DNA of 64,000 bases from JARDZU01 sp963730285 (GTDB lineage: Bacteria > Actinomycetota > Acidimicrobiia > Spongiisociales > ZC4RG35). The position numbers and the translations under genes were made by a program. The notes under the pieces are model-generated. The model had not been told where the DNA came from and did no database searches. It saw only the letters and a list, made by a program, of their open reading frames with translations. This document shows positions 8,497 through 18,067 of this stretch, piece by piece. The DNA lies in contig CAVSQY010000003.1 of NCBI GenBank assembly GCA_963730285.1, positions 1 to 64,000 of the forward strand, read 5' to 3'. Numbering within the stretch: position 1 is the first letter of the stretch; every line of letters begins with the position of its first letter.

Positions 8497-8553
8497 TCGA
8501 TGCCGGCCCACGGCACCTATAGCTAGGCCCGTCGCCACGGGTACCGTGCTCCC

Positions 8554-9327
8554 GTGCTCGAAGTGCTCATATGGGGCCTGGTCCAGGGTCTGACCGAGTT
8601 CCTACCCGTATCATCCTCAGGGCATCTCGTGATCGTGCCCGAGGCTTTGGCCAAACTGGGTGTAGACATCGCGCCGCCCTCGCTTTCGGTATCCGCGGTC
8701 CTCCATCTCGGCACTCTCATCGCCGTGCTCATCTACTTCCGTGCAGATGTGCTCAAAGTCCTCCGTTTTCGCCGCGAGCCAGAAGGTCGCAAGATCGCGC
8801 TTCTCGTGGCTGTCGGCACTATTCCAGCCCTGATCGGGCTGCCCCTTGCCGGTCGACTCGACAATTTCCAGGAGACAGCATCCAACGTTGGGTGGGCTCT
8901 CATGGCAACGGGGCTGGTCCTCATCGTGGGTCAGCGGCTGGCCACCGGCGCCCGAAGGCTCATCGAAGGCAGGATTCCCGATGCCGTCGTGGTTGGGATA
9001 GCCCAGGCCTTCGCATTGATACCGGGCATCTCGCGATCGGGTATGACGATCTCGGCGGGAGACACCCGGGGCTTCGATCCAGCCGAGGCTGCCCGGTTCG
9101 CTTTTCTCCTCGGGATCCCCGCCATCGCCGGTGGGGGCCTCAGTCAAGTCCTCAGTCTCGAGGAGAGCGGTGGGCTGGGACTCGAGCTGGTGGTGGGCCT
9201 CGTAGTGGCGGCGGTCTCCGGTTATATAGCCATCGCGGTCACCTTGGCGACGGTGCGTCGGGTGGGACTGACCCCGTTTGCCGTCTACTGCCTGCTCGCC
9301 GGGCTGGCCACAGTGGTTTTTCTTTGA
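8554..9327 (+). CDS. uppP: Undecaprenyl-diphosphatase UppP (BacA family)
   Basis: 257 residues, polytopic. Both catalytic signatures are present: GLTEFLPVSSSGHL near the N-terminus and the PGISRSGMTISAG motif around residue 155. The enzyme dephosphorylates undecaprenyl diphosphate outside the membrane, recycling the lipid carrier for peptidoglycan and surface polysaccharide. The GTG start at 8554 has no Shine-Dalgarno; TACCGT lies six bases upstream, consistent with a leaderless message. Confidence 0.95.
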   Translation: MLEVLIWGLVQGLTEFLPVSSSGHLVIVPEALAKLGVDIAPPSLSVSAVLHLGTLIAVLIYFRADVLKVLRFRREPEGRKIALLVAVGTIPALIGLPLAGRLDNFQETASNVGWALMATGLVLIVGQRLATGARRLIEGRIPDAVVVGIAQAFALIPGISRSGMTISAGDTRGFDPAEAARFAFLLGIPAIAGGGLSQVLSLEESGGLGLELVVGLVVAAVSGYIAIAVTLATVRRVGLTPFAVYCLLAGLATVVFL

Positions 9328-9364
9328 CCTCGTTAGGCTCGTCGCCCGATAGCGGAGGATTCAC

Positions 9365-9856
9365 TTGACCCACTCTTTGATCCAGGAATCAATCGACAAG
9401 CGAGACCATGTCCGCAATCTCCTGGCCATGGTGCCCGACGACTACGCAGAGGTGAGGGACTTATGGAAGTCCCACTCACTTGCCGAGGATGCCCGTGATA
9501 TCGATGGGTTGATGGCAACTCTGAGCGAGGACTGCCTCTACGAGCTGGTACAGACTGGCCACCGGTGGGAGCGGCACGAAGGAGCAACACGCTTCTATGT
9601 CGAGCTTCTGACCGCCTTCCCCGACATCGACTTTGCACTGACCTCGATCGTGGTGGGGCCGCAAGGGGTATGTGAGGAGGCCGTAGTCAACGGCACATTC
9701 ACCGCACCCTGGCTTGGCGTCGAGCCCAACGGTGAGATGATGGTCTGGAGAAACGTGATCTTCTTCCCCTGGGACCCCCAGGCACGCCTCTTCACCGGTG
9801 AGCGCGTCTACTCATTCTTCCCGGATTTGCCGGTGGGGTCGGTGCCCGGCGTCTGA
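9365..9856 (+). CDS. SnoaL/NTF2-like fold protein
   Basis: 163 residues from a TTG with AGCGGAGGAT just upstream. The central part (WKSHSLAEDARDIDGLMATLSEDCLYELV, RHEGATRFYVELLTAFPDIDFAL, GTFTAPWLGVEPNGEMMVWRNVIFF) has the cone-shaped NTF2-like pattern of SnoaL polyketide cyclases and many uncharacterised proteins. The substrate cannot be inferred. It follows uppP by about 37 bases on the same strand and converges on dapB. Confidence 0.7.
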   Translation: MTHSLIQESIDKRDHVRNLLAMVPDDYAEVRDLWKSHSLAEDARDIDGLMATLSEDCLYELVQTGHRWERHEGATRFYVELLTAFPDIDFALTSIVVGPQGVCEEAVVNGTFTAPWLGVEPNGEMMVWRNVIFFPWDPQARLFTGERVYSFFPDLPVGSVPGV

Positions 9857-9875
9857 GCCTCCGATGCGAAACGGG

Positions 9876-10625
9876 TCAGAGCACCTTTTCCAGACCGAGA
9901 TGCACCCCGGAGCTCAGACCGGCGATGCCGCGAACTGCAGTGATTGCCCCGGCGGCAAAAGACTCATAGCTGGTGGAAAGGTGCTCGATCGAGAGCACCT
10001 CCCCAGGGTTGCTGAGTACGACTTCCTGCTGTGAGATCAGCCCGGGAAGCCTGAGTGAGTGGACGCGAACTCCCTCAACCTCAGCACCGCGGGCGCCGGG
10101 CACCAATTCGGAGGAGCCTTGAGCCGATGACCCTCCCACCTTCGCAAGGCCGATGGCGGTGGCCAGAGCGGTACCCGACGGGGCATCGGGCTTGGTCGAG
10201 TGATGACGCTCGACGACCTCGACCGCATCGAAATACGGCGCCGCCTCGGTGGCGAACCGCATCATCAGCACTGCCCCTATCGAGAAATTGGGCACCACGA
10301 GGGCGGGTGGGCCGTCGTCGCCCCACAGCGCCCGGAGTTGCTCGAGCCGCGCCGGAGTGAAGCCGGAGGTCCCCACGACCGTGGCCAGGCCCATCTTCCG
10401 CCAGGCGTCGAGGTTGCCGAACACGACGTCTGGGTGTGCCGTCTCGACCATCACATCTGCCGCCACCTGGTCCGGGCTACCGGTGACCTCGACCCCGTGC
10501 AGGTCCGAACCGGCGCGATTGGGGTTGAAAAGGGACGCAAGTGTCAAGTCCTCGGCCTCGAGAACGGCCTCGGCTATCGGAGTGGCGAGGTGTCCTCCCG
10601 CGCCGGAGATTGCTACACGGATCAT
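9876..10625 (-). CDS. dapB: 4-hydroxy-tetrahydrodipicolinate reductase DapB
   Basis: 249 residues. The N-terminal Rossmann motif is AISGAGGHLATPI, and the substrate/catalytic signature is EVVERHHSTKPDAPSGTA (about residues 135-152). GTSGFTPARL and VPNFSIGAVLM fit actinobacterial DapB. It reduces hydroxy-tetrahydrodipicolinate in lysine and diaminopimelate synthesis. It lies nine bases downstream of gltB in the same direction, so the two probably share a transcript, linking nitrogen assimilation and amino-acid synthesis. Confidence 0.93.
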   Translation of the reverse strand: MIRVAISGAGGHLATPIAEAVLEAEDLTLASLFNPNRAGSDLHGVEVTGSPDQVAADVMVETAHPDVVFGNLDAWRKMGLATVVGTSGFTPARLEQLRALWGDDGPPALVVPNFSIGAVLMMRFATEAAPYFDAVEVVERHHSTKPDAPSGTALATAIGLAKVGGSSAQGSSELVPGARGAEVEGVRVHSLRLPGLISQQEVVLSNPGEVLSIEHLSTSYESFAAGAITAVRGIAGLSSGVHLGLEKVL

Positions 10626-10634
10626 GAAGCCACC

Positions 10635-13600
10635 TTATCCACGGGTGGCGGGCGCCTCCGTCACCGCGATCGTCTTTTGCCCAACCTCTCGCCCGGACGG
10701 CGAGATGACCCAGAACTGACTCACCGATGATCCCCAGTCGTCGAGCAGGTCGGCTGCGATCGGGCTTGATGTTCGCGCCGAGTGACCCTCCAGCAAGCCT
10801 CTGATTTCGGCTAGGTCGGCATCGTTCGGCCGTCGCGCCGAGGGTGCGCTTTCGGCCAACATTGCTTTGAGAGACATACCCGGGTCCCAGATGTAGGAGG
10901 CCCCGCCGGTCATACCCGCGGCAAAGTTGCGACCGACCTCGCCAAGAACGAGTACGCGACCGCCCGTCATGTACTCGCACCCATGATCCGAACAACCTTC
11001 GATGACGGCCGTCGCACCTGAGTTCCGCACGGCAAAGCGCTGACCTACCTTCCCAGCCAAATAGACGGTTCCCCCGGTGGCCCCATAGAGAACGGCGTTC
11101 CCGGCGGCGTGCGGGCGGCTCCCACCGGCCCTCCGGGGTGTGACGGAAATCGACCCGCCACCCATGCCCTTGCCGAGGTAGTCGTTGGCGGTGCCCTCGA
11201 GATGCATGCGAACGCCTGGGGCGAGCCAGGCGCCAAAGCTCTGTCCGGCGGTGCCCGACAGCATCACCGTCACAGTGTCCTCAGGGAGCCCGTCGACTCC
11301 GTGATGGGCTGTGATCTCCCCGGACAAACGGGCTCCGATGGCTCGATCGACATTCCTAATCGGATAGACGAGCTCTATGGGCCGGCGTGACACAATGGTC
11401 GCCTTCGCATCGGCGACCAGACGCACCTCGAGACTAGACAGTGGGATCCTCCGATATCCCTCGTGACGCTTGCCGCCCTGCGAGCTGACCAGCATGGCCA
11501 CCAGGTCAGCCGACAGGGGGTGACCCGGGTCGATCGGCCTGAGCAGGTCGGCACGGCCGACGAGCTCCGCCAGCGAACGGAATCCGAGGGAGGCGACGTA
11601 TCGCCGGGTTTCCTCAGCGAGGCGGCGGAACATCAGCACCACCTGATCAGCTGAGCCGGTGAACTTGGCCCTCAGGTCCTCACGTTGTGTGGCAATGCCC
11701 ACCGGACAGGTGTTGAGGTGGCACTGTCGAACCATCTTGCACCCGAGTGCCAGGAGCGGCAGGGTCCCGAACCCGAAGCGCTCCGCTCCGAGAAGAGCGG
11801 CCACGATGACGTCGCGCCCGGTGCGAAGCCCGCCGTCGGTCTCCAACGTCACACGCGAGCGCTGGCCATTGGCCACGAGAACCTGGTGCGCCTCGGCCAA
11901 GCCCAACTCCCACGGCGAGCCGGCATGCTTTATCGAGACCAGTGGGGAAGCGCCGGTTCCACCTTCGGAACCGGAGACGACGATGACATCGGCAGCGGCC
12001 TTGGCCACGCCAACTGCAATGGTCCCCACCCCAGGCTCACTGACCAGCTTCACCGAGACACGGGCCGATGGCTTGAACGCCTTGAGGTCATATATCAACT
12101 CGGCCAGGTCCTCGATCGAGTAGATGTCGTGATGAGGGGGCGGCGAGATGAGGGTCACTCCCGGCTCGGTGTGGCGGAGGCGGGCGATCTCGGCCGAAAC
12201 CTTGTGACCGGGGAGCTGGCCCCCCTCTCCCGGCTTGGATCCCTGGGCCATCTTGATCTGGAGCTCGTCGGCGGAGTGCAGGTAGGCGGGCGTGACCCCG
12301 AAGCGGCCCGATGCGACCTGCTTTATCGCCGAATTCTTCGGTGTCCCGAACCGGGCCGGATCCTCACCCCCTTCGCCGGAGTTGGAATGAGCGCCAATGA
12401 GGTTCATCGCCTCGGCAAGCGCCTGATGCGCCTCGGCCGAGAGAGCTCCCTGCGACATCGCCGACGTCGTGAATCGGCGCATTATCTGCTCCACCGGCTC
12501 CACCTCGTCGATGGGCACCGGCTCTCTCTGCACGAAAGTGAGCAGATCGCGGATCAGCGCCGGCTCGCGATCGGAGATCATCTCGACATAGCGGTCCCAC
12601 TCCTCGGGATCTCCCGAGCGGACCGCCTTTTGCAGGGCGAGCACGATGATTGGGCTGGTCAGGTGCCGATCGGATCCTCGGCGATGCTTGTAGAACCCGC
12701 CCGGGTCAACCTCACCCTCGGCGAACAGCGCGTGCTGAGCCAAGGCCCTGCCAGCGATCTCCCGCATCCCTATACCTCTCAACCGTCGCGGGGCGTTGCT
12801 GAAGGCTCGTCGGCAGACGGCCTCCGAAAGCCCGATCACCTCGAACAGCTCGGACCCGCGGTATGCGGACAGGGTGCAGATCCCCATCTTCGACATGATC
12901 TTGAGCAGTCCCTCTTCGAGGGCTCGCCGGAAGTTCTCCTGGGCGCCGACAGGGTCCACGTCCACCGCACCCGAGGCCGCCAGGTCACGGGCGTGCTCGA
13001 TGGCCAGGTAAGGGTTGACAGCCGAGGCCCCGAACCCGATGAGACATGCCAGATCGTGAGGATCACGCGGCTCGCCTGAGACCACGACCAAGGAGACTGA
13101 TCCCCTGACACCTTCGTCGATGAGGTGACGATGCACGGCGCCCAGGGCGAGAAGGGGCGGGACCGGGGCTCTCGTCTCGTCGGTCTCCCGGTCGGAAAGG
13201 ACGATGATGGTGGCTCCGAGTCGAACCGCTTGCGCCGCCTCGGTGCAGATCCCGTCGATGCGCTCTGCCATCCCATCCGGGCCCTGAGAGACCTCCCAAG
13301 TCGTCGATATCCAGTGGGAGAAGAATCTGGGGTCGCCGGAGCGAACGATCGACTCCAGTTCGGCATCCGATAGCACTGGGCTCAGCAGCTCGATCAAGTG
13401 CGCCTGTTGGGGCGCATCCTCGAGCAACGGGCCACGTCGACCCAGCTGGATCCTGAGGGACATGACCAGTTTCTCCCTGATCGGGTCCATCGGAGGGTTG
13501 GTGACCTGGGCGAATTGCTCGTGCATGTACTGGGTTAGACGCCGCGGACGTGGGGAGAGCACCGCGAGGCCGGTGTCGTCGCCCATCGATCCAATCGGGT

Positions 13601-15098
13601 TGTTTCCCAGGGCCATCTCCGAGATCACGAGCCTTCGCTCTTCGGATGTGTATCCAAATACCCGGCTCAGAGCGGCTGCATCGAACCGGGTGTCAGCGAG
13701 CGGGTCGAAAGGTGCCTGGATGCGGAGTGTCTCTGTGTTGACCCAATCGGCGTATGGGCGCTCTTGTGCCAGAGCCTGCTTCACCTCGTCCGAATGAAGG
13801 ACCGAGCCGGTGGTCCCGTCGAACACCAGCACCTCCCCGGGGCCTAGCTGCCCGGTGGCGCGGGCCCGTGACTCCTCCTCGGGGCACACACCTGCCTCGG
13901 ACGCCACGAGAACCACCTCTGGCGTGATCGCCCACCGCGCCGGGCGCAGTCCGTTGCGGTCCATTCCCATGAGTAACGACATGCCATCGGTGGCAGCGAC
14001 CGCGGCCGGCCCATCCCACGGCTCGGTGAGGAAAGCGTGATATTCGTAGAACGCAGCCAGCTCGGGGTCGAGGTCGGGCACGTTCTCCCATGCGGCCGGC
14101 ATCAACATCTCCTTGACATGGGCGACTGATCTGCCCGATTGCATCAATAGCTCGAAGACGTTGTCCAGGCTCCCGGAGTCCGAAACCCGTGATTGCAGGA
14201 AGGGGAAGACATCGGTGAGCCGATCGCCCCAGACCCCTGGCGTGGCTGCTCTTTCTCGGGCGACCATCCACGACCGGTTCGACTGGATGGTGTTGATCTC
14301 ACCGTTATGGGCAAGGGAACGGAAGGGCTGTGCGTTGTCCCAGGACGGAAAGGTGTTGGTCGAGTACCGCTGGTGGAAGATGGCGAAGGGGGTTTCGTAG
14401 TCGGGGTCCCGCAGGTCCCAATAGAAATCGGAGATACGAGATGCAGTGAACAGGCCCTTGTAGACAACGGTCTTGTGCGACGCCGATGAGATCGACAGAC
14501 CTGGCAATGTTTCCCGTTCCACCTTCTTCCTGGCGAGGAAGAGACTCCGCTCGAAGTCGCTTCCGTCGAGATCGCCGGTGATGATGGCCTGCTCGATCAC
14601 CGGGAGCACCATCCGCGCATGGTCTCCCAGGACGGAGGGGTCGATCGGGACCGAGCGCCAGAACAGCACCTTCATGCCCTCCGACTCGACTGCCTCTGCC
14701 ACCAACGAACGCGCCGCGACCGCCTCGGTCGGCGGGAAGAAACACATGATCAGGCCGAGCCGACCAGCCGGGATGTCGAGGCGATGCGCGCTCAGCTCAC
14801 GGTCGATCAACCTCCGCGGGAGACCTGTGAGTATCCCGGCCCCGTCTCCGGTGCCGTCGGCCGCTCGCGCCCCTCGATGATCCAGCCTCTGCAGACACTC
14901 GACCGCCAATCGGGTCATGCGGTAGCTGGGCACGCGGTCCAGGGCAGCGATGAATCCAACGCCGCAGGCGTCGCGTCCGATGCCGGGGTCGAAGAATGGT
15001 GCCGTGGCCGCTCCCGTTCGTGTTGGAGAGCAATCGAGTTTAAACCCACTTCCAGCTCCTCCGGCCGGGTGTTGCCATGGCGTTACCCTTCGAAACAT
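10635..15098 (-). CDS. gltB: Glutamate synthase large subunit GltB
   Basis: 1,487 residues, full length. Domain order: class II glutaminase with nucleophile Cys at about residue 45 (DACGVGF), preceded by a 44-residue stretch like the cleaved propeptide of known GltB; central domain; FMN-binding synthase domain (SGEGGEDPARFGT, PGEGGQLPGHKVS, SGSEGGTGASPL); 3Fe-4S cysteines in CKMVRQCHLNTCPVG; C-terminal GXGXG helix. It makes two glutamates from glutamine and 2-oxoglutarate. The partner GltD is not in the window. The ATG at 15098 is the only in-frame ATG, GTG or TTG before the catalytic Cys and overlaps the divergent LLM start at 15097. Confidence 0.95.
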   Translation of the reverse strand: MFRRVTPWQHPAGGAGSGFKLDCSPTRTGAATAPFFDPGIGRDACGVGFIAALDRVPSYRMTRLAVECLQRLDHRGARAADGTGDGAGILTGLPRRLIDRELSAHRLDIPAGRLGLIMCFFPPTEAVAARSLVAEAVESEGMKVLFWRSVPIDPSVLGDHARMVLPVIEQAIITGDLDGSDFERSLFLARKKVERETLPGLSISSASHKTVVYKGLFTASRISDFYWDLRDPDYETPFAIFHQRYSTNTFPSWDNAQPFRSLAHNGEINTIQSNRSWMVARERAATPGVWGDRLTDVFPFLQSRVSDSGSLDNVFELLMQSGRSVAHVKEMLMPAAWENVPDLDPELAAFYEYHAFLTEPWDGPAAVAATDGMSLLMGMDRNGLRPARWAITPEVVLVASEAGVCPEEESRARATGQLGPGEVLVFDGTTGSVLHSDEVKQALAQERPYADWVNTETLRIQAPFDPLADTRFDAAALSRVFGYTSEERRLVISEMALGNNPIGSMGDDTGLAVLSPRPRRLTQYMHEQFAQVTNPPMDPIREKLVMSLRIQLGRRGPLLEDAPQQAHLIELLSPVLSDAELESIVRSGDPRFFSHWISTTWEVSQGPDGMAERIDGICTEAAQAVRLGATIIVLSDRETDETRAPVPPLLALGAVHRHLIDEGVRGSVSLVVVSGEPRDPHDLACLIGFGASAVNPYLAIEHARDLAASGAVDVDPVGAQENFRRALEEGLLKIMSKMGICTLSAYRGSELFEVIGLSEAVCRRAFSNAPRRLRGIGMREIAGRALAQHALFAEGEVDPGGFYKHRRGSDRHLTSPIIVLALQKAVRSGDPEEWDRYVEMISDREPALIRDLLTFVQREPVPIDEVEPVEQIMRRFTTSAMSQGALSAEAHQALAEAMNLIGAHSNSGEGGEDPARFGTPKNSAIKQVASGRFGVTPAYLHSADELQIKMAQGSKPGEGGQLPGHKVSAEIARLRHTEPGVTLISPPPHHDIYSIEDLAELIYDLKAFKPSARVSVKLVSEPGVGTIAVGVAKAAADVIVVSGSEGGTGASPLVSIKHAGSPWELGLAEAHQVLVANGQRSRVTLETDGGLRTGRDVIVAALLGAERFGFGTLPLLALGCKMVRQCHLNTCPVGIATQREDLRAKFTGSADQVVLMFRRLAEETRRYVASLGFRSLAELVGRADLLRPIDPGHPLSADLVAMLVSSQGGKRHEGYRRIPLSSLEVRLVADAKATIVSRRPIELVYPIRNVDRAIGARLSGEITAHHGVDGLPEDTVTVMLSGTAGQSFGAWLAPGVRMHLEGTANDYLGKGMGGGSISVTPRRAGGSRPHAAGNAVLYGATGGTVYLAGKVGQRFAVRNSGATAVIEGCSDHGCEYMTGGRVLVLGEVGRNFAAGMTGGASYIWDPGMSLKAMLAESAPSARRPNDADLAEIRGLLEGHSARTSSPIAADLLDDWGSSVSQFWVISPSGREVGQKTIAVTEAPATRG

Positions 15099-16077
15099 GA
15101 GATTCGGAGCATTCGTACCTCAGGGCTGGCGTCTCGACCTGACCGGAATCGACCAGGCCGATCACTGGTCGACCATGACCGGCGTGGCGTCGGTCATCGA
15201 GAAGGGCGGATTCGAGTCGGCCTGGGTCTATGACCACTTCCACACCGTCCCCTCGCCGACTCAGGAAGTGACATACGAGGCTTGGACACTGATGGCCGCC
15301 CTGGCCGTGGCCACCGAAACGGTGCGTCTCGGTCAGATGTGCACCTGCAACACCTACCGGCCGCCCTCATATCTGGCCAAGGTTGCCGCCTCGATCGACG
15401 TCATCTCCGGAGGCCGGCTGGAGATGGGGATCGGGGCCGGGTGGTATGAGCACGAGCACGACGGATATGGATACCCGTTCCTCAAGCCGTCCGAGCGGAT
15501 CGGGATGCTGCGTGAAGGTGTCGAGATCATGCGCGCCATGTGGACCGAAAACGTCGTCGACTTCGAAGGCGAGCACTACCGGTTACGCGGGGCGATCTGC
15601 CAACCCAAACCGACCCAGAAACCGCATATCCCCCTATGGATCGCCGGCGGCGGCGAGCAGCTGACACTCAACGTGGCCGCCAGGTACGCCCAATACACCA
15701 ACTTCGGCGAGGACCTCGAGATCTTCATCCACAAGTCCGGGGTGCTGGAAGGTCACTGTCGTGATGTGGGAACCGACTTCGACGCGATCGTCCGGTCGTC
15801 CAATTTCAACGTGGTCTGCGCCGAGACAGAAAAGGAAGTCGAGGAGAAGATCTCGTCGGTCGAGTCACACTTCAGCAACCTCGTGTCCGAAGAGAGAGCG
15901 GCAAGGCAGGCGTCCCTATATCGCAGCGCTTCGGGCACACCGGAGCAGATCGTCGAGCATCTGACAGGCTGGAGGAGGGCCGGACTGGACTACGCGATCG
16001 TCTATTTTCCCGACACCGCGTATGACGGATCCAGCCTGGATCTCTTCAGTCGCGAAGTCATCCCTGCCCTCAGGTGA
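15097..16077 (+). CDS. LLM-class (F420-dependent-type) oxidoreductase
   Basis: 326 residues from the ATG at 15097 (MRFGAFVPQGW). The luciferase-like TIM barrel pattern is clear: SAWVYDHFHTVPSP, RLGQMCTCNTYRPPSYLAKVAASIDVISGGRLEMGIGAGWYEHE, and SERIGMLREGVEIMRAMW. Relatives in actinobacteria commonly use F420, though FMN use cannot be excluded. Substrate unknown. TACCCT lies seven bases upstream with no Shine-Dalgarno, suggesting a leaderless transcript starting inside the gltB 5' end. Its 3' end overlaps the convergent aminotransferase gene by eight bases. Confidence 0.88.
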   Translation: MRFGAFVPQGWRLDLTGIDQADHWSTMTGVASVIEKGGFESAWVYDHFHTVPSPTQEVTYEAWTLMAALAVATETVRLGQMCTCNTYRPPSYLAKVAASIDVISGGRLEMGIGAGWYEHEHDGYGYPFLKPSERIGMLREGVEIMRAMWTENVVDFEGEHYRLRGAICQPKPTQKPHIPLWIAGGGEQLTLNVAARYAQYTNFGEDLEIFIHKSGVLEGHCRDVGTDFDAIVRSSNFNVVCAETEKEVEEKISSVESHFSNLVSEERAARQASLYRSASGTPEQIVEHLTGWRRAGLDYAIVYFPDTAYDGSSLDLFSREVIPALR

Positions 16078-17221
16078 GATCAGTCATCCGAGCGATAGCG
16101 GAGCGCAAGGTGTCGTCGTCCTTGCAGAAGGCGAAGCGGATCATGTCTTTTCCCTCGGCCGGGTCGTGATAGAAGACGCTCGGGGGAATGGCCACAACCC
16201 CGGACTGCTCCACAAGGTGGCGGGCGAAAGCCCTGTCGTCGGGAAAGCCGAATCGGTCGATTCCCGCCATCATGAAGTAGGTCCCTTCCGGGCGATAGAC
16301 CTCGAAGCCGCACGAGTCGAGCCCCGTCGCCAGCAGGTCTCTTTTGGCCTGATATGTCTCTCGCAAGTCCTCATAGAACGAAGGAGGGGCACTCATTGCC
16401 GCCACCGCACCGTGCTGAACTGGTGTGGGTGTCGTGAACGTCAGAAACTGATGTGCCGCTCGAACGCCGGCCGTCAGGTGTGGCGGGGCAATGGACCATC
16501 CCACCTTCCAGCCGGTCAATGAGAAGGTCTTGCCGATGGAGGACATGGTGAGCGACCGGTCCCACATGCCGTCGAGCGAGGCCAGGTGAACATGGCTGCT
16601 CCCATAGGTCATCTCCTCGTATACCTCGTCGATGAAGGCGAGGACGTCGAACTCGAGGCAGAGTGACGCGATTGCCTCCAACTCCTCGAGGTCGAAGACC
16701 CGTCCGGTCGGGTTGTGCGGGTTGTTGACGACGATCGCTCGAGTCCGATTGGTGAACGCAGCGCGCAAATGGTCGATGTCCAATTCGAACCCAGGTCGTC
16801 TCAGCGTCACATATCTAGGCGTGCCTCCGGCCATGGCCACACCGGCGGGATAGGCGTCGTAGAAAGGCTCGATGAGGATCACCTCGTCGCCGGGGTTGAT
16901 CAAACCCAAAAACGACGAGGCCAATGCTTCTGTGCACCCGCAGGTGACAGTCACCTCGCTCGCCGGGTCTATCTCCAGGCCCAGTCTCGGGCCATAGCGG
17001 CCCGCGATCGCCTCCCGCAGCTGAGGGATGCCCTGGCTTGGTGGGTACTGGTCACTCCCCCCGGAACGCATCGAGACGGCCGCCCGATCCTTGACGAAGT
17101 CGGCGCCGTCCCAGTTGGGAAAGCCCTGGCCGAGGTTGATGGCGTCGTATTCGATAGCGAGGGCCGTCATCTCGGTGAAGATGGTGGTCCCGAATTGGGC
17201 CAGACGGTCCGAGGTTGACAT
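16070..17221 (-). CDS. Class I/II PLP aminotransferase, DapC-like
   Basis: 383 residues. The fold-type I features are present: INLGQGFPNWDG, NNPHNPTGRVF, FIDEVYEEMTY, and the PLP lysine in SSIGKTFSLTGWKVGW. The sequence start (FGTTIFTEMTALA) resembles actinobacterial N-succinyldiaminopimelate aminotransferase (DapC) and also methionine or kynurenine aminotransferases of the same clade. A DapC role would fit the dapB gene 6 kb away, but substrate cannot be fixed by sequence. The stop lies within the 3' end of the LLM gene. Confidence 0.85.
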   Translation of the reverse strand: MSTSDRLAQFGTTIFTEMTALAIEYDAINLGQGFPNWDGADFVKDRAAVSMRSGGSDQYPPSQGIPQLREAIAGRYGPRLGLEIDPASEVTVTCGCTEALASSFLGLINPGDEVILIEPFYDAYPAGVAMAGGTPRYVTLRRPGFELDIDHLRAAFTNRTRAIVVNNPHNPTGRVFDLEELEAIASLCLEFDVLAFIDEVYEEMTYGSSHVHLASLDGMWDRSLTMSSIGKTFSLTGWKVGWSIAPPHLTAGVRAAHQFLTFTTPTPVQHGAVAAMSAPPSFYEDLRETYQAKRDLLATGLDSCGFEVYRPEGTYFMMAGIDRFGFPDDRAFARHLVEQSGVVAIPPSVFYHDPAEGKDMIRFAFCKDDDTLRSAIARMTDLT

Positions 17222-17233
17222 CGTGGAGTTCGT

Positions 17234-18067
17234 TCAGCCTCGTGCCCGCCGGGACCGTCGCGATGAGCCCCCACCGGACGCCTTGGGCTCCCATTTGAAG
17301 AATCGGACGGCGAGGGCTGCTGCGACCACACCCCAAAGGAGCATCACACCCAGCTCATACCAGTGGAATTGAGGTCCACTCAAGGTCGGGTCGAAGGCAT
17401 CGCGGAAAGCGACGGCGAAGGGCTTCAGAGGGAAGATGTCGCCAATGGTGCTGAGCCAGGCTGGCGCATCGTTCATGGAGATGAAGATGTCGGAGACGAA
17501 TGCGATGGGAAGCAGGGTGGCGTTGGTGATCGCGGGTGTGGAGTCGCCGTTCGGGGAAATGGCGGCGACAAGCAGGCCCAGCGCCGAGAAACAGGACACG
17601 CCGACTACGAAAGTGAGCAATGCGGCCGGCAACGTTCTGGCGATGATGTGAACCCCGTAGAAGAGGACCCCGACCGACATCATCAGCGCAATGGCAATCG
17701 CAGCCAGCCAGACCGCGGAGACGATCCTCCCCGCCATATATGCCCACGGTGGGATGGGTGTGCCCCTTATCCGCTTGAGGATCCCCTGGTCCCGCGAAAT
17801 CGCGGTGCCAATGGCCAGGTTGGTGTAGGAGGCGGACACCGCTGCGAAGACGGCCAGGCCGGGAGTGAAGAACTGGGCGGTCGTGACGCCAAGACTTTCG
17901 ATCTGCTCGTTGCCGAAGATGGCAGTGAAAAGAAGCAGGAGCATCAGCGGGAAGACGAGTGTGAAGAACACCGAGATCGGCGTTCGCCACACGATCTTGT
18001 TCTGATAGCGAAATTGGCCCCACACCAATCGCCCCACACTGGGTCTTGTCGCGGTCTCAGTTGTCAC
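17234..18067 (-). CDS. ABC-2 type transporter permease
   Basis: 277 residues with about six membrane helices, typical for ABC-2 exporters. The N-terminal FRYQNKIVWRTPISVFFTLVFPLMLLLLF, the central TRDQGILKRIRGTPIPPW-type loop (SRDQGILKRIRGTPIPP) and a basic C-terminal tail fit drug or lipid export permeases. It starts with GTG and overlaps the upstream ATPase gene by 11 bases, forming a two-gene exporter. Exported substrate unknown. Confidence 0.88.
   Translation of the reverse strand: MTTETATRPSVGRLVWGQFRYQNKIVWRTPISVFFTLVFPLMLLLLFTAIFGNEQIESLGVTTAQFFTPGLAVFAAVSASYTNLAIGTAISRDQGILKRIRGTPIPPWAYMAGRIVSAVWLAAIAIALMMSVGVLFYGVHIIARTLPAALLTFVVGVSCFSALGLLVAAISPNGDSTPAITNATLLPIAFVSDIFISMNDAPAWLSTIGDIFPLKPFAVAFRDAFDPTLSGPQFHWYELGVMLLWGVVAAALAVRFFKWEPKASGGGSSRRSRRARG

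Noticed and set aside
11685..13079. Long plus-strand open frame (464 residues) inside gltB
   Set aside because: Antisense shadow; gltB is a clear full-length enzyme and the shadow translation has no recognisable features.
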